A stretch of DNA of 64,000 bases. It comes from Alphaproteobacteria bacterium UBA4588 (GTDB lineage Bacteria > Pseudomonadota > Alphaproteobacteria > Rhodobacterales > Rhodobacteraceae). This document shows, piece after piece, positions 49,160 through 57,434 of the stretch. The stretch lies in the NCBI GenBank assembly GCA_905182195.1, contig CAJJAW010000003.1, forward strand, positions 186,001 to 250,000, read 5' to 3'. The first letter of the stretch is position 1. Every line of letters begins with the position of its first letter. Both the position numbers and the translations under genes were made by a program. The notes below the pieces were generated by a model. It was given only the letters and a program-made list of their open reading frames with translations. It was not told where the DNA came from and did no database searches.

Positions 49160-49857
49160 GTGCCCTCCCGCTCCGTTCGAGATAAGGCGTGAATAGCTAA
49201 ATTAACGACCAATGTCAGCGCAATAAGTACGAAACCCAGCCCTAGAGCCAAAGCAAAGTCACCCTTGCCAGTCTCAAGTGCAATCGCCGTCGTTAGCACC
49301 CGAGTGGCATGGTCTATATTACCGCCCACAATCATGATGGCCCCAACCTCGCCAATTGCTCGTCCAAAACCTGCCAAAGCTGCTGTCATCAATGTGCGCC
49401 GACCGTCCCAGATCAATGCTGCTACACGTTGGCGTTTTGAGGTATTTAGAGAAATCAATAAGTCGTGATATTCAGACCAGAGCTCGCGCATGGCTTGGTG
49501 CGTGATAGAGGCTATCAGAGGAGTAATGATGATCACTTGAGCAACAATCATTGCAGTGGGTGTAAACAACAACCCTAGCACCCCAAAGGGTCCCGAGCGA
49601 GACAGCAACAAATACACAATTAATCCTACCACTACGGGAGGCAATCCCATAAGCGCGTTGAGCGCTGCAATAGTGACACGACGATACCGAAATCTACGAA
49701 TAGCAAGCCAAGTGCCAAATGGAAGAGCCAATGCAGATGCCACAACCAAAGCGGTAAAGCTGACCTTCAACGAACGTACTGTAATTTCAATAAGATCCGA
49801 ATCTAGTATGATAATCAGCCAGAATGCTTCTTGTATACCAGCCCATATTTCATTCAT
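49153..49857 (-). CDS. tupB: Tungstate ABC transporter permease TupB
   Basis: Membrane subunit, 234 residues with five to six helices. The oxyanion importer EAA loop is visible as WDGRRTLMTAALAGFGRAIGEVGAIMIVGGN, and the earlier TLMGLPPVVVGL-like block (ALNALMGLPPVVVGLIVYLLL) is typical of TupB/CysT-type permeases. First of tupBCA, 31 bases behind a 42-residue peptide gene. Confidence 0.92.
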   Translation of the reverse strand: MNEIWAGIQEAFWLIIILDSDLIEITVRSLKVSFTALVVASALALPFGTWLAIRRFRYRRVTIAALNALMGLPPVVVGLIVYLLLSRSGPFGVLGLLFTPTAMIVAQVIIITPLIASITHQAMRELWSEYHDLLISLNTSKRQRVAALIWDGRRTLMTAALAGFGRAIGEVGAIMIVGGNIDHATRVLTTAIALETGKGDFALALGLGFVLIALTLVVNLAIHALSRTEREGTW

Positions 49858-49888
49858 TAAAACGCAGTCCTAATCAGGAAAACTTAGG

Positions 49889-50017
49889 TCAGTTATCCAG
49901 CTGAACATTAGCACCTAAAGTACGCTCTTGGCTAGAAAATCCAGCTTGTTTCAAAACAAGGTTAGCTCCAACCGAAATAACAGCTATAGCTAGAAACGCC
50001 ACAAACATTGTTTTCAT
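49889..50017 (-). CDS. 42-residue single-helix membrane peptide between fdhC and tupB
   Basis: Found by translating the gap on the minus strand. A strong AAGGAGAGAG Shine-Dalgarno lies six bases before ATG. The product starts MKTMFVAFLAIAVISVGANL, one hydrophobic helix of about 18 residues that could be an anchor or uncleaved signal, and continues with a polar tail to LGANVQLDN. It is on the same strand as fdhC (84 bases upstream) and tupB (31 bases downstream). I recognise no family. The ribosome-binding site, signal-like start and position make it likely real. Confidence 0.7.
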   Translation of the reverse strand: MKTMFVAFLAIAVISVGANLVLKQAGFSSQERTLGANVQLDN

Positions 50018-50101
50018 TTTATCTCTCTCCTTGCACACTTAAGATACATAGATATTTTTCAATTAAAATCTCAATATCAGCTCAGCGAAATACTGTATAA
50101 C

Positions 50102-51391
50102 CTACTTAGCCGGGGGTGCAGCCTTCTTAGGTGCAGCCTTCTTAGGTGACGCTTTCTTAGCCGTCACTTTCTTAGGCGAGACTGCCACAGGAGCAGCCTT
50201 TACAGATGCAGCTTGTGCAGGAGCAATACCCTTTTCTGCCATTATTTCCTCAACCCAAATGGAGTGATGCTCACGCGCCCACTGCTCTTCTACTTTACCA
50301 GACCCCATTGCATCGTAAGCTCCCTCCATACCAATAGAACCAATATAGATATGTGCTAAAATGATTGCCATCAAAACGAAACTTACAACAGCGTGCCAAA
50401 GTTGCGCGTATTGCATTTCTTCATGTGGAGCCAGGACCTCTCGCAGCTCTCCAAATCCCAGTAAACTGGAAATACCCGTTGCGTTGATTTTAGAAAATGT
50501 GGCCGCAAACATATTGAGTTCAAATGGAAACAACAGTGACAAGCCCGACACCGATATGGATACTCCAAGTACGATTACTGACCAAAAAATCAACTTTTGG
50601 CCCGCATTAAATTTTTTAGCCGGTGGATGACCCTTAGAAAAAATGCCGCCACCCTTTCGCAGCCAGTTGATATCGCTGCGGTGTGGAATATTTTCTGCAA
50701 CCCACATCACAAAAATCATAGCAAGCGCCAACATGAAGGCCCAAGATACGTTGTTGTGCACCCATTTGGACCCAACAGCTAGAAACGAAAATGTCTCATG
50801 GCCAAATGTTGGGATTAAAAATTTGCGTCCAAAAAGAGAAATAAGCCCCGTAAGCCCCAAAAGAATAAAAGAGCCAGAGAGCAACCAGTGGCCAAAGCGC
50901 TCTATAGCTTTAAAGCGTGTTATTTTTCGACCTGTTTTTTCCCCATCAATTTTAATACGCCCACGGTACATAAAGAAGGCCGCCAGCAATGCGATCATGC
51001 CCATCAAAAGCCCACCACCATATGTGGCAAGCGGCCCCGCTCGGAATTTCAACCAACTCATGCCTCCATCCTGAATCAGAACCGCCGCTGCCGGGCCATT
51101 ATTGGATGCTTTTGTATCAGCTGAACCGAAGCGCACCGCGCGCCAGAGTTCAGGGTCAGAAGTCCCACCAAGCGTACCAAGCTGATTAGAAATGCCGGCA
51201 GCACTATCGGGATCACCAGTAGCGCTACTGCGGAAGCTGTTTTCCACAACTTCGCCGCGCTGACGTAACATAATATCTTCAACAGTCTGTGCGCCCCCCG
51301 TGGCGCTGCGGTCAGGAGCATCAGCGCTTTGCGCAGACGCAGTTGATAGGAATGACAGGGTCAAAATCAAAGCAATCATAGCACGCAGCAT
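50102..51391 (-). CDS. fdhC: Formate dehydrogenase gamma subunit (cytochrome b556)
   Basis: Membrane subunit that passes electrons from the periplasmic FdhAB to quinone. It has a signal peptide (about 1-20), a periplasmic segment, then a four-helix cytochrome b domain with haem-ligand histidines in KAIERFGHWLLSGSFILLGLTG and in the last helices (LWHAVVSFVLMAIILAHIYIG). The 429-residue length is extended by an unusual lysine/alanine-rich tail (about 395-429) with repeated KKA/PKK units. A hairpin lies between fdhB and this gene. Confidence 0.92.
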   Translation of the reverse strand: MLRAMIALILTLSFLSTASAQSADAPDRSATGGAQTVEDIMLRQRGEVVENSFRSSATGDPDSAAGISNQLGTLGGTSDPELWRAVRFGSADTKASNNGPAAAVLIQDGGMSWLKFRAGPLATYGGGLLMGMIALLAAFFMYRGRIKIDGEKTGRKITRFKAIERFGHWLLSGSFILLGLTGLISLFGRKFLIPTFGHETFSFLAVGSKWVHNNVSWAFMLALAMIFVMWVAENIPHRSDINWLRKGGGIFSKGHPPAKKFNAGQKLIFWSVIVLGVSISVSGLSLLFPFELNMFAATFSKINATGISSLLGFGELREVLAPHEEMQYAQLWHAVVSFVLMAIILAHIYIGSIGMEGAYDAMGSGKVEEQWAREHHSIWVEEIMAEKGIAPAQAASVKAAPVAVSPKKVTAKKASPKKAAPKKAAPPAK

Positions 51392-51418
51392 ATCGTTTCC
51401 TTAGAGTTGTTAGGTGAA

Positions 51419-51444
51419 AAGGGCGACCCTGCAGGATCGCCCTT
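51419..51444 (-). terminator. Intercistronic hairpin between fdhB and fdhC
   Basis: AAGGGCGA (51419-51426) and TCGCCCTT (51437-51444) form a perfect eight-base-pair stem around a ten-base loop that itself contains the palindrome CCTGCAGG. On the minus strand it is followed by TTTTCACC, a weak T run. It lies inside the operon, so it may attenuate transcription into fdhC or stabilise the fdhAB message rather than end it. Confidence 0.7.
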
Positions 51445-51471
51445 CCTATTCACGTATTCAGACGGGACAAA

Positions 51472-52065
51472 TTAGCCGCCCTTTTGGTCATATGCTGTAC
51501 CCCAGCCCCAAGCGCCGGAGCCAAAGCCGCGAGACACAACACGTTCGCGGTAGATTCCTGAGACGACGTCTCCATCACCCGCTAAAAGTGCTTTAGTGGC
51601 ACACATCTCGGCACAGATTGGCAATTTGCCTTCTGCAATCCTGTTACGACCATATTTAGAAAACTCCGCTGTGGAGTGGTTTTCCTCTGGTCCACCGGCG
51701 CAAAATGTACATTTGTCCATCTTGCCACGTGAACCGAAGTTACCAGCCTGTGGAAACTGCGGCGCGCCAAACGGACACGCATAGAAGCAGTAACCACACC
51801 CGATGCAGAGGTCTTTGGAGTGCAAAACAATCCCTTCCTCGTTCTGGTAAAAGCAGTCTACAGGGCAGACCGCCATACAGGGCGCATCGGAACAGTGCAT
51901 GCAGGCCACAGAGATCGACCGTTCACCCGGTGAGCCGTCATTGATCGTGACGACTTTACGGCGGTTGATGCCCCATGGAACTTCATGTTCGTTTTTACAC
52001 GCGGTGACGCAAGCGTTGCATTCAATGCAGCGTTCAGCGTCGACGAGAAACTTTGCTCTTGCCAT
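51472..52065 (-). CDS. fdhB: Formate dehydrogenase iron-sulfur (beta) subunit
   Basis: Electron-transfer subunit with four 4Fe-4S sites, 197 residues. Cys motifs are visible in order: CIECNACVTACKNEH (15-29), CMHCSDAPCMAVCP, CIGCGYCFYACPFGAPQ, then CTFCAGG and CAEMCATKA. No C-terminal membrane helix is present, so it relies on FdhA export and FdhC for membrane contact. It is 13 bases behind fdhA. Confidence 0.94.
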   Translation of the reverse strand: MARAKFLVDAERCIECNACVTACKNEHEVPWGINRRKVVTINDGSPGERSISVACMHCSDAPCMAVCPVDCFYQNEEGIVLHSKDLCIGCGYCFYACPFGAPQFPQAGNFGSRGKMDKCTFCAGGPEENHSTAEFSKYGRNRIAEGKLPICAEMCATKALLAGDGDVVSGIYRERVVSRGFGSGAWGWGTAYDQKGG

Positions 52066-52078
52066 TTCTCAGGTCTCC

Positions 52079-54973
52079 TTATGCTGTCCAAATTTTGCAG
52101 AGAGTAGCTTTAGTCTCCTGCATCTGGGTCACTGAATCATACCCATAGGTTTGTGCGGTATTTGAGCTTTCACCCAAAACGAAGGGAGCTGCCCCATCAG
52201 GATACTTATCCCGACGATCGACACCCTCTAGATGGCCCCCAAAGTGGAATGGCATAAAGGCTACGCCCTCACCAACCCGTTCAGTTACCATTGCCATCAC
52301 TTTGACTTTGGCACCTTCAGGGCCCTCCACCCAAACCTGCACGCCGTCACGCACACCAAGATTATTAGCATCTCGGGTGTTGATTTCGACGAACATATCC
52401 TGCTGTAACTCGGCCAGCCATGGGTTTGAACGTGACTCGTCTGCGCCACCTTCATATTCCACCAAACGACCCGATGTGAGTATCATTGGGTACTCCTTCG
52501 AGAAGTCTTGCTTCTGGATCGAGGCATACATAGTCGGAAGGCGGTAGAATTTGCGATCTTCATATGTTGGATAGTCCACGACCAAGTCGCGACGGTTAGT
52601 GTAAAGCGGTTCACGGTGCACGGGTACTGGATCCGGGAAGGTCCAAACAACCGCACGGGCCTTCGCATTACCAAAGGGCGCACATTCATGCGCAATTGCA
52701 ACACGTTGAATGCCACCTGAAAGGTCAGTTTTCCAGTTGGTTTTCACGCCAGCGATACCGTCGATGACAGAACGTTCTGCCGCCGTTAGCTCGTTGTCCC
52801 ACCCAAGGTCTATTAGCATCTGCATTGTGAACTCAGGATACCCGTCTTTGATATCTGAATCCTTGCTGTAGACGCCTTCAGCCAACATATTATCACCATC
52901 GCGTTCCACGCCAAAGCGAGCCCGAAATGTAAGTCCACCCTCAGAAACACGTTTGGACATGTCATAAAGGTTTGGCGTGCCTGGGTGATTCATGTCGGCG
53001 GTGCCCCAAGATGGCCACGGCAGACCGTAGTAATCACCATCTGCTGGGCCACCAATGGCTTGCAGCGTTGTGCGGTCAAACGTGTGTTGATTATCCATGT
53101 GCATCTTAATGCGTTCCGGACTTTGACCAGTATAGCCAATTGTCCACATGCCGCGGTTAAACTCTCTAGTAACCGACTCAACGTTTGGCGTCTCTGGATC
53201 TTCCATTTCAATATTCCGGAAAAAACGATCAGCCCAACCAAATTTGTTTAAAAACTTGGCCATGATGACGTGATCTGGCAAACTTTCAAACAGTGGGTCA
53301 ACTACTTTATCACGCCACTGGAAAGACCGGTTTGAGGCCGTGACAGAGCCACGGGTTTCAAACTGTGTACAGGCCGGCAATAAATATACGCCATCTGTAC
53401 GGTCATGTAAAATAGCTGAGACAGTTGGATAAGGGTCAACGACAACCAACATATCAAGCTGCTCCATAGCAGTCTTCATCTCCTTCAGGCGGGTCTGTGA
53501 GTTAGGAGCATGGCCCCAGAGTACCATGGCTCGCACCTTATCAGGGTTGTCCATGTTCTCCGGATCCTCAAGGACACCATCAATCCAACGTGACACCGGA
53601 ATTCCGGTGAGGTTTTGAAGAGACTTATCTTTGCCTGCCGAATCTTTTACCACATCGAACTGACCCTTCAGCCAGTCTCCGTCTTCCTCCCAAACACGCG
53701 CCCAGTGAGCCCAAGCGCCTGCAGAAAGGCCATAGTATCCAGGAAGTGTATGACTAAGTACGCCTAAATCAGTCGCACCTTGAACGTTGCAGTGACCACG
53801 GAAGATGTTCGTACCACCACCAGATGTGCCCATATTGCCAAGTGCCAACTGCAGAATACAGTACGCACGTGTGTTGTTGTTACCATTACTGTGCTGTGTG
53901 CCACCCATGCACCAAATTACAGTGCCAGGACGGTTGTTAGCCATTGTCCGCGCCACACGCTCTAGCTGCTCACCTGGGGCACCTGTTACACGCTCAACTT
54001 CCTCTGGGTTCCACTTGCGCACTTCGTCTTGGATCTGATCCATGCCCCACACACGGGTACGAATAAACTCTTTATCTTCCCAACCGTTTTCGAAGATATG
54101 CCATAAAATACCCCAAACCAACGCAACATCAGAACCGGGCCGGAAGCGAACATACTCATCAGCATGAGCCGCCGTACGCGTGAAACGTGGATCGCAGACA
54201 ATGATTGGCGCGTTATTTTGTTCTTTTGCTTTCAACAAATGAAGCAAGGACACAGGATGCGCCTCGGCAGGGTTCCCACCAATAATGAAGATCGCCTTGG
54301 AGTTGTGGATATCATTATAGCTATTAGTCATGGCGCCATAGCCCCATGTGTTTGCTACGCCTGCCACAGTTGTCGAGTGACAAATACGGGCCTGGTGGTC
54401 AACGTTATTTGTACCCCAATAAGCCGCAAATTTGCGGAACATATATGCCTGTTCGTTGCTGTGTTTTGCAGAACCGAGCCAATATACTGAATCAGGTCCA
54501 CTTTCTTCGCGGATTTTCATCATGCCGTCGCCGATCTCATCGATCGCTTGCTCCCAGCTAATGCGTTTCCACTCTCCACCCTCTTTTTTCATTGGGTACT
54601 TCAAACGACGTTCGCCGTGAGCATGCTCTCGTACCGCGGCACCTTTTGCACAATGTGCACCAAGGTTAAATGGGCTGTCCCAGCCGGGCTCTTGACCCGT
54701 CCAAACACCGTTGCTGACCTCAGCAATAACAGTACAGCCTACAGAACAGTGCGTACAGACGGATTTAATAGTCTCTACGGCACCATTTACAGCAGATGCT
54801 GCCGAGGCCTGGGTAACTGAACCGCCAGTTGCCGAAATAGCCGCAAGGCCACCAATTGCCAAACCGCTGCCGCGCAAAAACGCGCGTCGGTCGACAGATT
54901 TTTCTGCAACGTCAGATAGGATACCAGTCCGTTGGGAGCGTCGCGCAACCCCGTTGGTCTTTTTCCTTAACAT
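52079..54973 (-). CDS. fdhA: Formate dehydrogenase catalytic (alpha) subunit, Mo/W-bis-MGD
   Basis: Periplasmic enzyme oxidising formate to CO2. From the Met with GGGAGGAATAAA upstream it has 964 residues. The twin-arginine signal DRRAFLRGSG is at 29-38; the 4Fe-4S ligands are Cys73, Cys76, Cys80 and Cys108; and the metal ligand is Cys199 followed by His200 in ARICHSTTVAG. The codon for Cys199 is TGT, so this is a cysteine rather than a selenocysteine enzyme. The molybdopterin-binding C-domain ends near TYGYDSVTQMQETKATL. The tungstate importer downstream suggests tungsten, an inference only. An ATG 26 codons upstream is less likely. Confidence 0.95.
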   Translation of the reverse strand: MLRKKTNGVARRSQRTGILSDVAEKSVDRRAFLRGSGLAIGGLAAISATGGSVTQASAASAVNGAVETIKSVCTHCSVGCTVIAEVSNGVWTGQEPGWDSPFNLGAHCAKGAAVREHAHGERRLKYPMKKEGGEWKRISWEQAIDEIGDGMMKIREESGPDSVYWLGSAKHSNEQAYMFRKFAAYWGTNNVDHQARICHSTTVAGVANTWGYGAMTNSYNDIHNSKAIFIIGGNPAEAHPVSLLHLLKAKEQNNAPIIVCDPRFTRTAAHADEYVRFRPGSDVALVWGILWHIFENGWEDKEFIRTRVWGMDQIQDEVRKWNPEEVERVTGAPGEQLERVARTMANNRPGTVIWCMGGTQHSNGNNNTRAYCILQLALGNMGTSGGGTNIFRGHCNVQGATDLGVLSHTLPGYYGLSAGAWAHWARVWEEDGDWLKGQFDVVKDSAGKDKSLQNLTGIPVSRWIDGVLEDPENMDNPDKVRAMVLWGHAPNSQTRLKEMKTAMEQLDMLVVVDPYPTVSAILHDRTDGVYLLPACTQFETRGSVTASNRSFQWRDKVVDPLFESLPDHVIMAKFLNKFGWADRFFRNIEMEDPETPNVESVTREFNRGMWTIGYTGQSPERIKMHMDNQHTFDRTTLQAIGGPADGDYYGLPWPSWGTADMNHPGTPNLYDMSKRVSEGGLTFRARFGVERDGDNMLAEGVYSKDSDIKDGYPEFTMQMLIDLGWDNELTAAERSVIDGIAGVKTNWKTDLSGGIQRVAIAHECAPFGNAKARAVVWTFPDPVPVHREPLYTNRRDLVVDYPTYEDRKFYRLPTMYASIQKQDFSKEYPMILTSGRLVEYEGGADESRSNPWLAELQQDMFVEINTRDANNLGVRDGVQVWVEGPEGAKVKVMAMVTERVGEGVAFMPFHFGGHLEGVDRRDKYPDGAAPFVLGESSNTAQTYGYDSVTQMQETKATLCKIWTA

Positions 54974-55090
54974 TTTATTCCTCCCTTGCTCGCTAAGGTA
55001 AAAACCTTCGCTTGCTTGGTTAACTTTTGAACTCAGACAGTCGGGCGTCACGCAACCAGTCGTCTGGGGTTAGTATCGAGCAACAGCGTC

Positions 55091-55282
55091 CTAGAAGCGG
55101 GCGCTGTCGAGGTAGGCGCGGGTATGCACCGTATCTTGCATCATATCTGACGATAGATCTGCACTACTAGCTTCGGCCGCTGATGCGCCTGAAGCAATGG
55201 CTACAACAGCTGCAGGTGCAGCAGTTCCAGCAATCTTTAAAAAATCGCGGCGACTTGTGCCGTCTTCGGTTTTCTTACTCAT
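55091..55282 (-). CDS. Twin-arginine small formate dehydrogenase-associated protein (FdhX type)
   Basis: A 63-residue protein that is mostly a Tat signal: SRRDFLKIAG at about 9-18, then the hydrophobic AAPAAVVAIASGASA and a short tail ending HTRAYLDSARF. Such proteins occur just before fdhA in many clusters. GGAGGGAG precedes the chosen ATG; a Met 18 codons upstream would add an acidic leader with no Tat logic. Its role (export partner or anchor) is not established. Confidence 0.82.
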   Translation of the reverse strand: MSKKTEDGTSRRDFLKIAGTAAPAAVVAIASGASAAEASSADLSSDMMQDTVHTRAYLDSARF

Positions 55283-55337
55283 TGGGATGTCTCCCTCCTC
55301 GTTAATGGCAAAAAGCTCGCCATGTTTTTGCGACATC

Positions 55338-55943
55338 TTATGCCGCAGTCATTCTGAACGCCTCGCGCTCAATCTCGATAAAAGCCCTACCCACGCTGCC
55401 GATTGAGGCATAAAGGATCGAATTTTTAGCTGCCTCTAGGTCAGAAAAGAAATGCCCAGCCCAAGGCGCGATATGCCGATTGAAAAATATTTTTTGGTCA
55501 TTCAAATCTACAGGCGCCGTAAAGCGTCCCACGATCATACCACCCATCATTTCCATTAATGATGCTATATTATCTTCCGGTTCGAAAACATTTGGAGAAC
55601 GTACCATGCCGCGAACCGACATATCCGTGCGCAAAGTAGCAAGCGGTTTTTCATTTAGAAATCCTGTAAGGTAGTAGCTAGCATAGGGCAGCAACTCGCC
55701 TCGGCCCAAACCCACGAATAAAGCGTTAAACTCGCTCTCAACCTTCTTAGGCTTTGACACCCTGGCTACGCGGGCCAGGCTACTTATGGCTTTGCCCAAC
55801 TCTCCATCATCACCGGAAAGGCCAATGCACTGATTGAGCAACAGCTGGTCTGGGGGGCCCGACAGTATTAAACCAATAAAATTGTAAAGGTCGGCACGAA
55901 GACGATCCTCTGACGCAACTTTAATATCCTGGGCAACGTTCAC
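55338..55943 (-). CDS. TorD-family chaperone for formate dehydrogenase
   Basis: All-helical redox enzyme maturation protein, 201 residues. Family features are the N-terminal RADLYNFIGLILSGPPDQLLLNQC, a central YASYYLTGFLNEKPL (matching the Y-x-S-x-Y-x-x-G-x-L/F pattern), and a C-terminal HIAPWAGHFFSDLE that matches the TorD H-x-x-P-W motif. It should bind the FdhA Tat signal until cofactor is loaded. It overlaps the DUF3306 gene by four bases. Confidence 0.88.
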   Translation of the reverse strand: MNVAQDIKVASEDRLRADLYNFIGLILSGPPDQLLLNQCIGLSGDDGELGKAISSLARVARVSKPKKVESEFNALFVGLGRGELLPYASYYLTGFLNEKPLATLRTDMSVRGMVRSPNVFEPEDNIASLMEMMGGMIVGRFTAPVDLNDQKIFFNRHIAPWAGHFFSDLEAAKNSILYASIGSVGRAFIEIEREAFRMTAA

Positions 55944-56548
55944 GCAGCTTCCCCCTCAGTCACAAACTTCATACGGCGCGGCGACGGGACTAACAGTTCT
56001 TCGTACTCATCGTCTGGCCCGTCATGACCTTCAAGCTCATCCAACGATTTGTACTCCATTTCAGAAGATGTCACAAGCGCCTCGACTTCTTCTTCAATAT
56101 CTTCTTCTAAGACTTCCGGTTCCTTTGGGTTTTCAAGCTCTTCCGCTTGACGGGCCATTTCCTGAACGTGTTTCAGCATGCCCTTCCCAACCTGATAGGC
56201 TGTCTGCATATTCTCAACGACCATAGCACTATCGGTAAAGTCCTCACCATAGTCTACCAACATATCGACATTGGCCAAAACCGGGTTCGAACGCCATAAA
56301 GTGCGCAACGCGCGACGACGTATACGATCGGGAACCGCCTTTGACATAAAGACAGAAAAGTCGTCACCCATTTTTAAAGTGTCAGGATCAGGCAACTCTA
56401 GCTCCTCAAGAAGCTCGGCGTCAGTCTTTTCTTCCATCGCAGCATGCTGCTCAAATAAAATTTTCTGTTCGACAGCAGTTTGCTCAGCCTGCGTTTCTTC
56501 TTGCACCTTCGCCTTGCGGCGTGCCCAGAAGTCTTGCTCACCACTCAA
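55940..56548 (-). CDS. DUF3306 protein
   Basis: A 202-residue soluble protein, very acidic towards the end. The family-defining start EQDFWARRKAKVQEE and the middle LPDPDTLKMGDDFSVFMSKAVPDRIRRRALRTLWRSNPVLANVD are visible. It always travels with DUF3305 and formate dehydrogenase in clusters I know (for example Shewanella), but its activity is unknown. Overlaps both neighbours by four bases. Confidence 0.88.
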   Translation of the reverse strand: MSGEQDFWARRKAKVQEETQAEQTAVEQKILFEQHAAMEEKTDAELLEELELPDPDTLKMGDDFSVFMSKAVPDRIRRRALRTLWRSNPVLANVDMLVDYGEDFTDSAMVVENMQTAYQVGKGMLKHVQEMARQAEELENPKEPEVLEEDIEEEVEALVTSSEMEYKSLDELEGHDGPDDEYEELLVPSPRRMKFVTEGEAA

Positions 56549-57105
56549 TGGACCGTCTCCTTAGCAGAGGGCGCACGATACACATCAGAGACCTGCCTAA
56601 TACGAGCGTCACCAATTCCATTTTCCGTGAGATCAATCCGCGATTTATCACGGCGACGCTTAACGAAAACCTCATCCTCATGATGCTCGTCAATGTAATC
56701 TCGTATCCAAGCAACTAAACCCTCAGGCATTGGCACTTTCTCTACTAGCTCTTCGCCAGTGTCGGCATAGTCTTGCGCCTCGTAGGGCGAAGCCGTGGCC
56801 AGAACCACATCGAGAGGGTCAACACCAACGCCATCACGCATGACAACATAAATAGAGGGTATTTTCGTGGATAGGCCATGAAGGTAGGCTTCAGTGTCAG
56901 TCCTGAACAATTCGAGTGGCACGGTGGCAGCATGGTATTCAATTGCTTCACCGTCGCGGCGGAGCACTTTCCAATTCTCGGGCCCAGCGCCTGGCAAAAC
57001 CGCCACAACCTTCCAAACGTGCTCTACCCAGCGAGTGACGCCGGGCACTTTGCGGATCACAATCCCCAAAGCTATCGAAACAGATTTTTGGCCACTTGTG
57101 TTCAA
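56545..57105 (-). CDS. DUF3305 protein
   Basis: Companion of DUF3306 at formate dehydrogenase loci. Core marks are WKVVAVLPGAGPENWKVLRRDGEAIEYHAATVPLELFRTDTEAYL and the later LDVVLATASPYEAQDYADTGEELVEKVPMPEGL. I place the start at TTG (57105) because GAGG lies six bases before it and the family homology begins soon after. An ATG start at 57219 or 57153 would add a hydrophobic leader I do not know from the family. First gene of the operon. Function unknown. Confidence 0.78.
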   Translation of the reverse strand: MNTSGQKSVSIALGIVIRKVPGVTRWVEHVWKVVAVLPGAGPENWKVLRRDGEAIEYHAATVPLELFRTDTEAYLHGLSTKIPSIYVVMRDGVGVDPLDVVLATASPYEAQDYADTGEELVEKVPMPEGLVAWIRDYIDEHHEDEVFVKRRRDKSRIDLTENGIGDARIRQVSDVYRAPSAKETVH

Positions 57106-57201
57106 TTTTTCCTCACAAAATGTAGATGATAATAAAAATATAATGGATGACATCTGGCCAAACAGGAAGGCTTTTTTTTCTGACGTGCGGTAAAAACACA
57201 C

Positions 57202-57220
57202 AATGCTGCTATGCAGCATT
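57202..57220. promoter_or_regulatory. Perfect dyad in the divergent fdh promoter region
   Basis: AATGCTGC-TAT-GCAGCATT is a perfect eight-base inverted repeat around three bases, placed between the formate dehydrogenase operon (minus) and the iron-sulfur protein gene (plus). The right half TGCAGCAT recurs at 57321-57328. It looks like an operator for a dimeric regulator. It does not match the ModE-type consensus I know. Confidence 0.5.
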
Positions 57221-57434
57221 TTAACTTTGCCTTAGTATTAATGCCAACCTAACGAGAACGCTCAAACTATAATACAATAAAGTGTTTTAGTAAGGTATAA
57301 AAAAATTATATATTTGCAGGTGCAGCATCAGCTGTAGACAGTGGGCCTAAACGAAACATGGTTTACGAACGGGACAAAGCACGTCAAAGCTACTATAAAC
57401 GCCGCTATTTTAGCTCGTGTCGAGGAAAATAAAA

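Noticed and set aside
50102..50215. Repeated CTTCTTAGG units as a possible tandem-repeat or CRISPR-like array
   Set aside because: They are in-frame codons for the lysine-rich FdhC tail, with irregular spacing and no unique spacers.
54373..54399. Possible selenocysteine at the FdhA metal ligand
   Set aside because: The codon at position 199 is TGT on the coding strand, a plain cysteine; there is no in-frame TGA.
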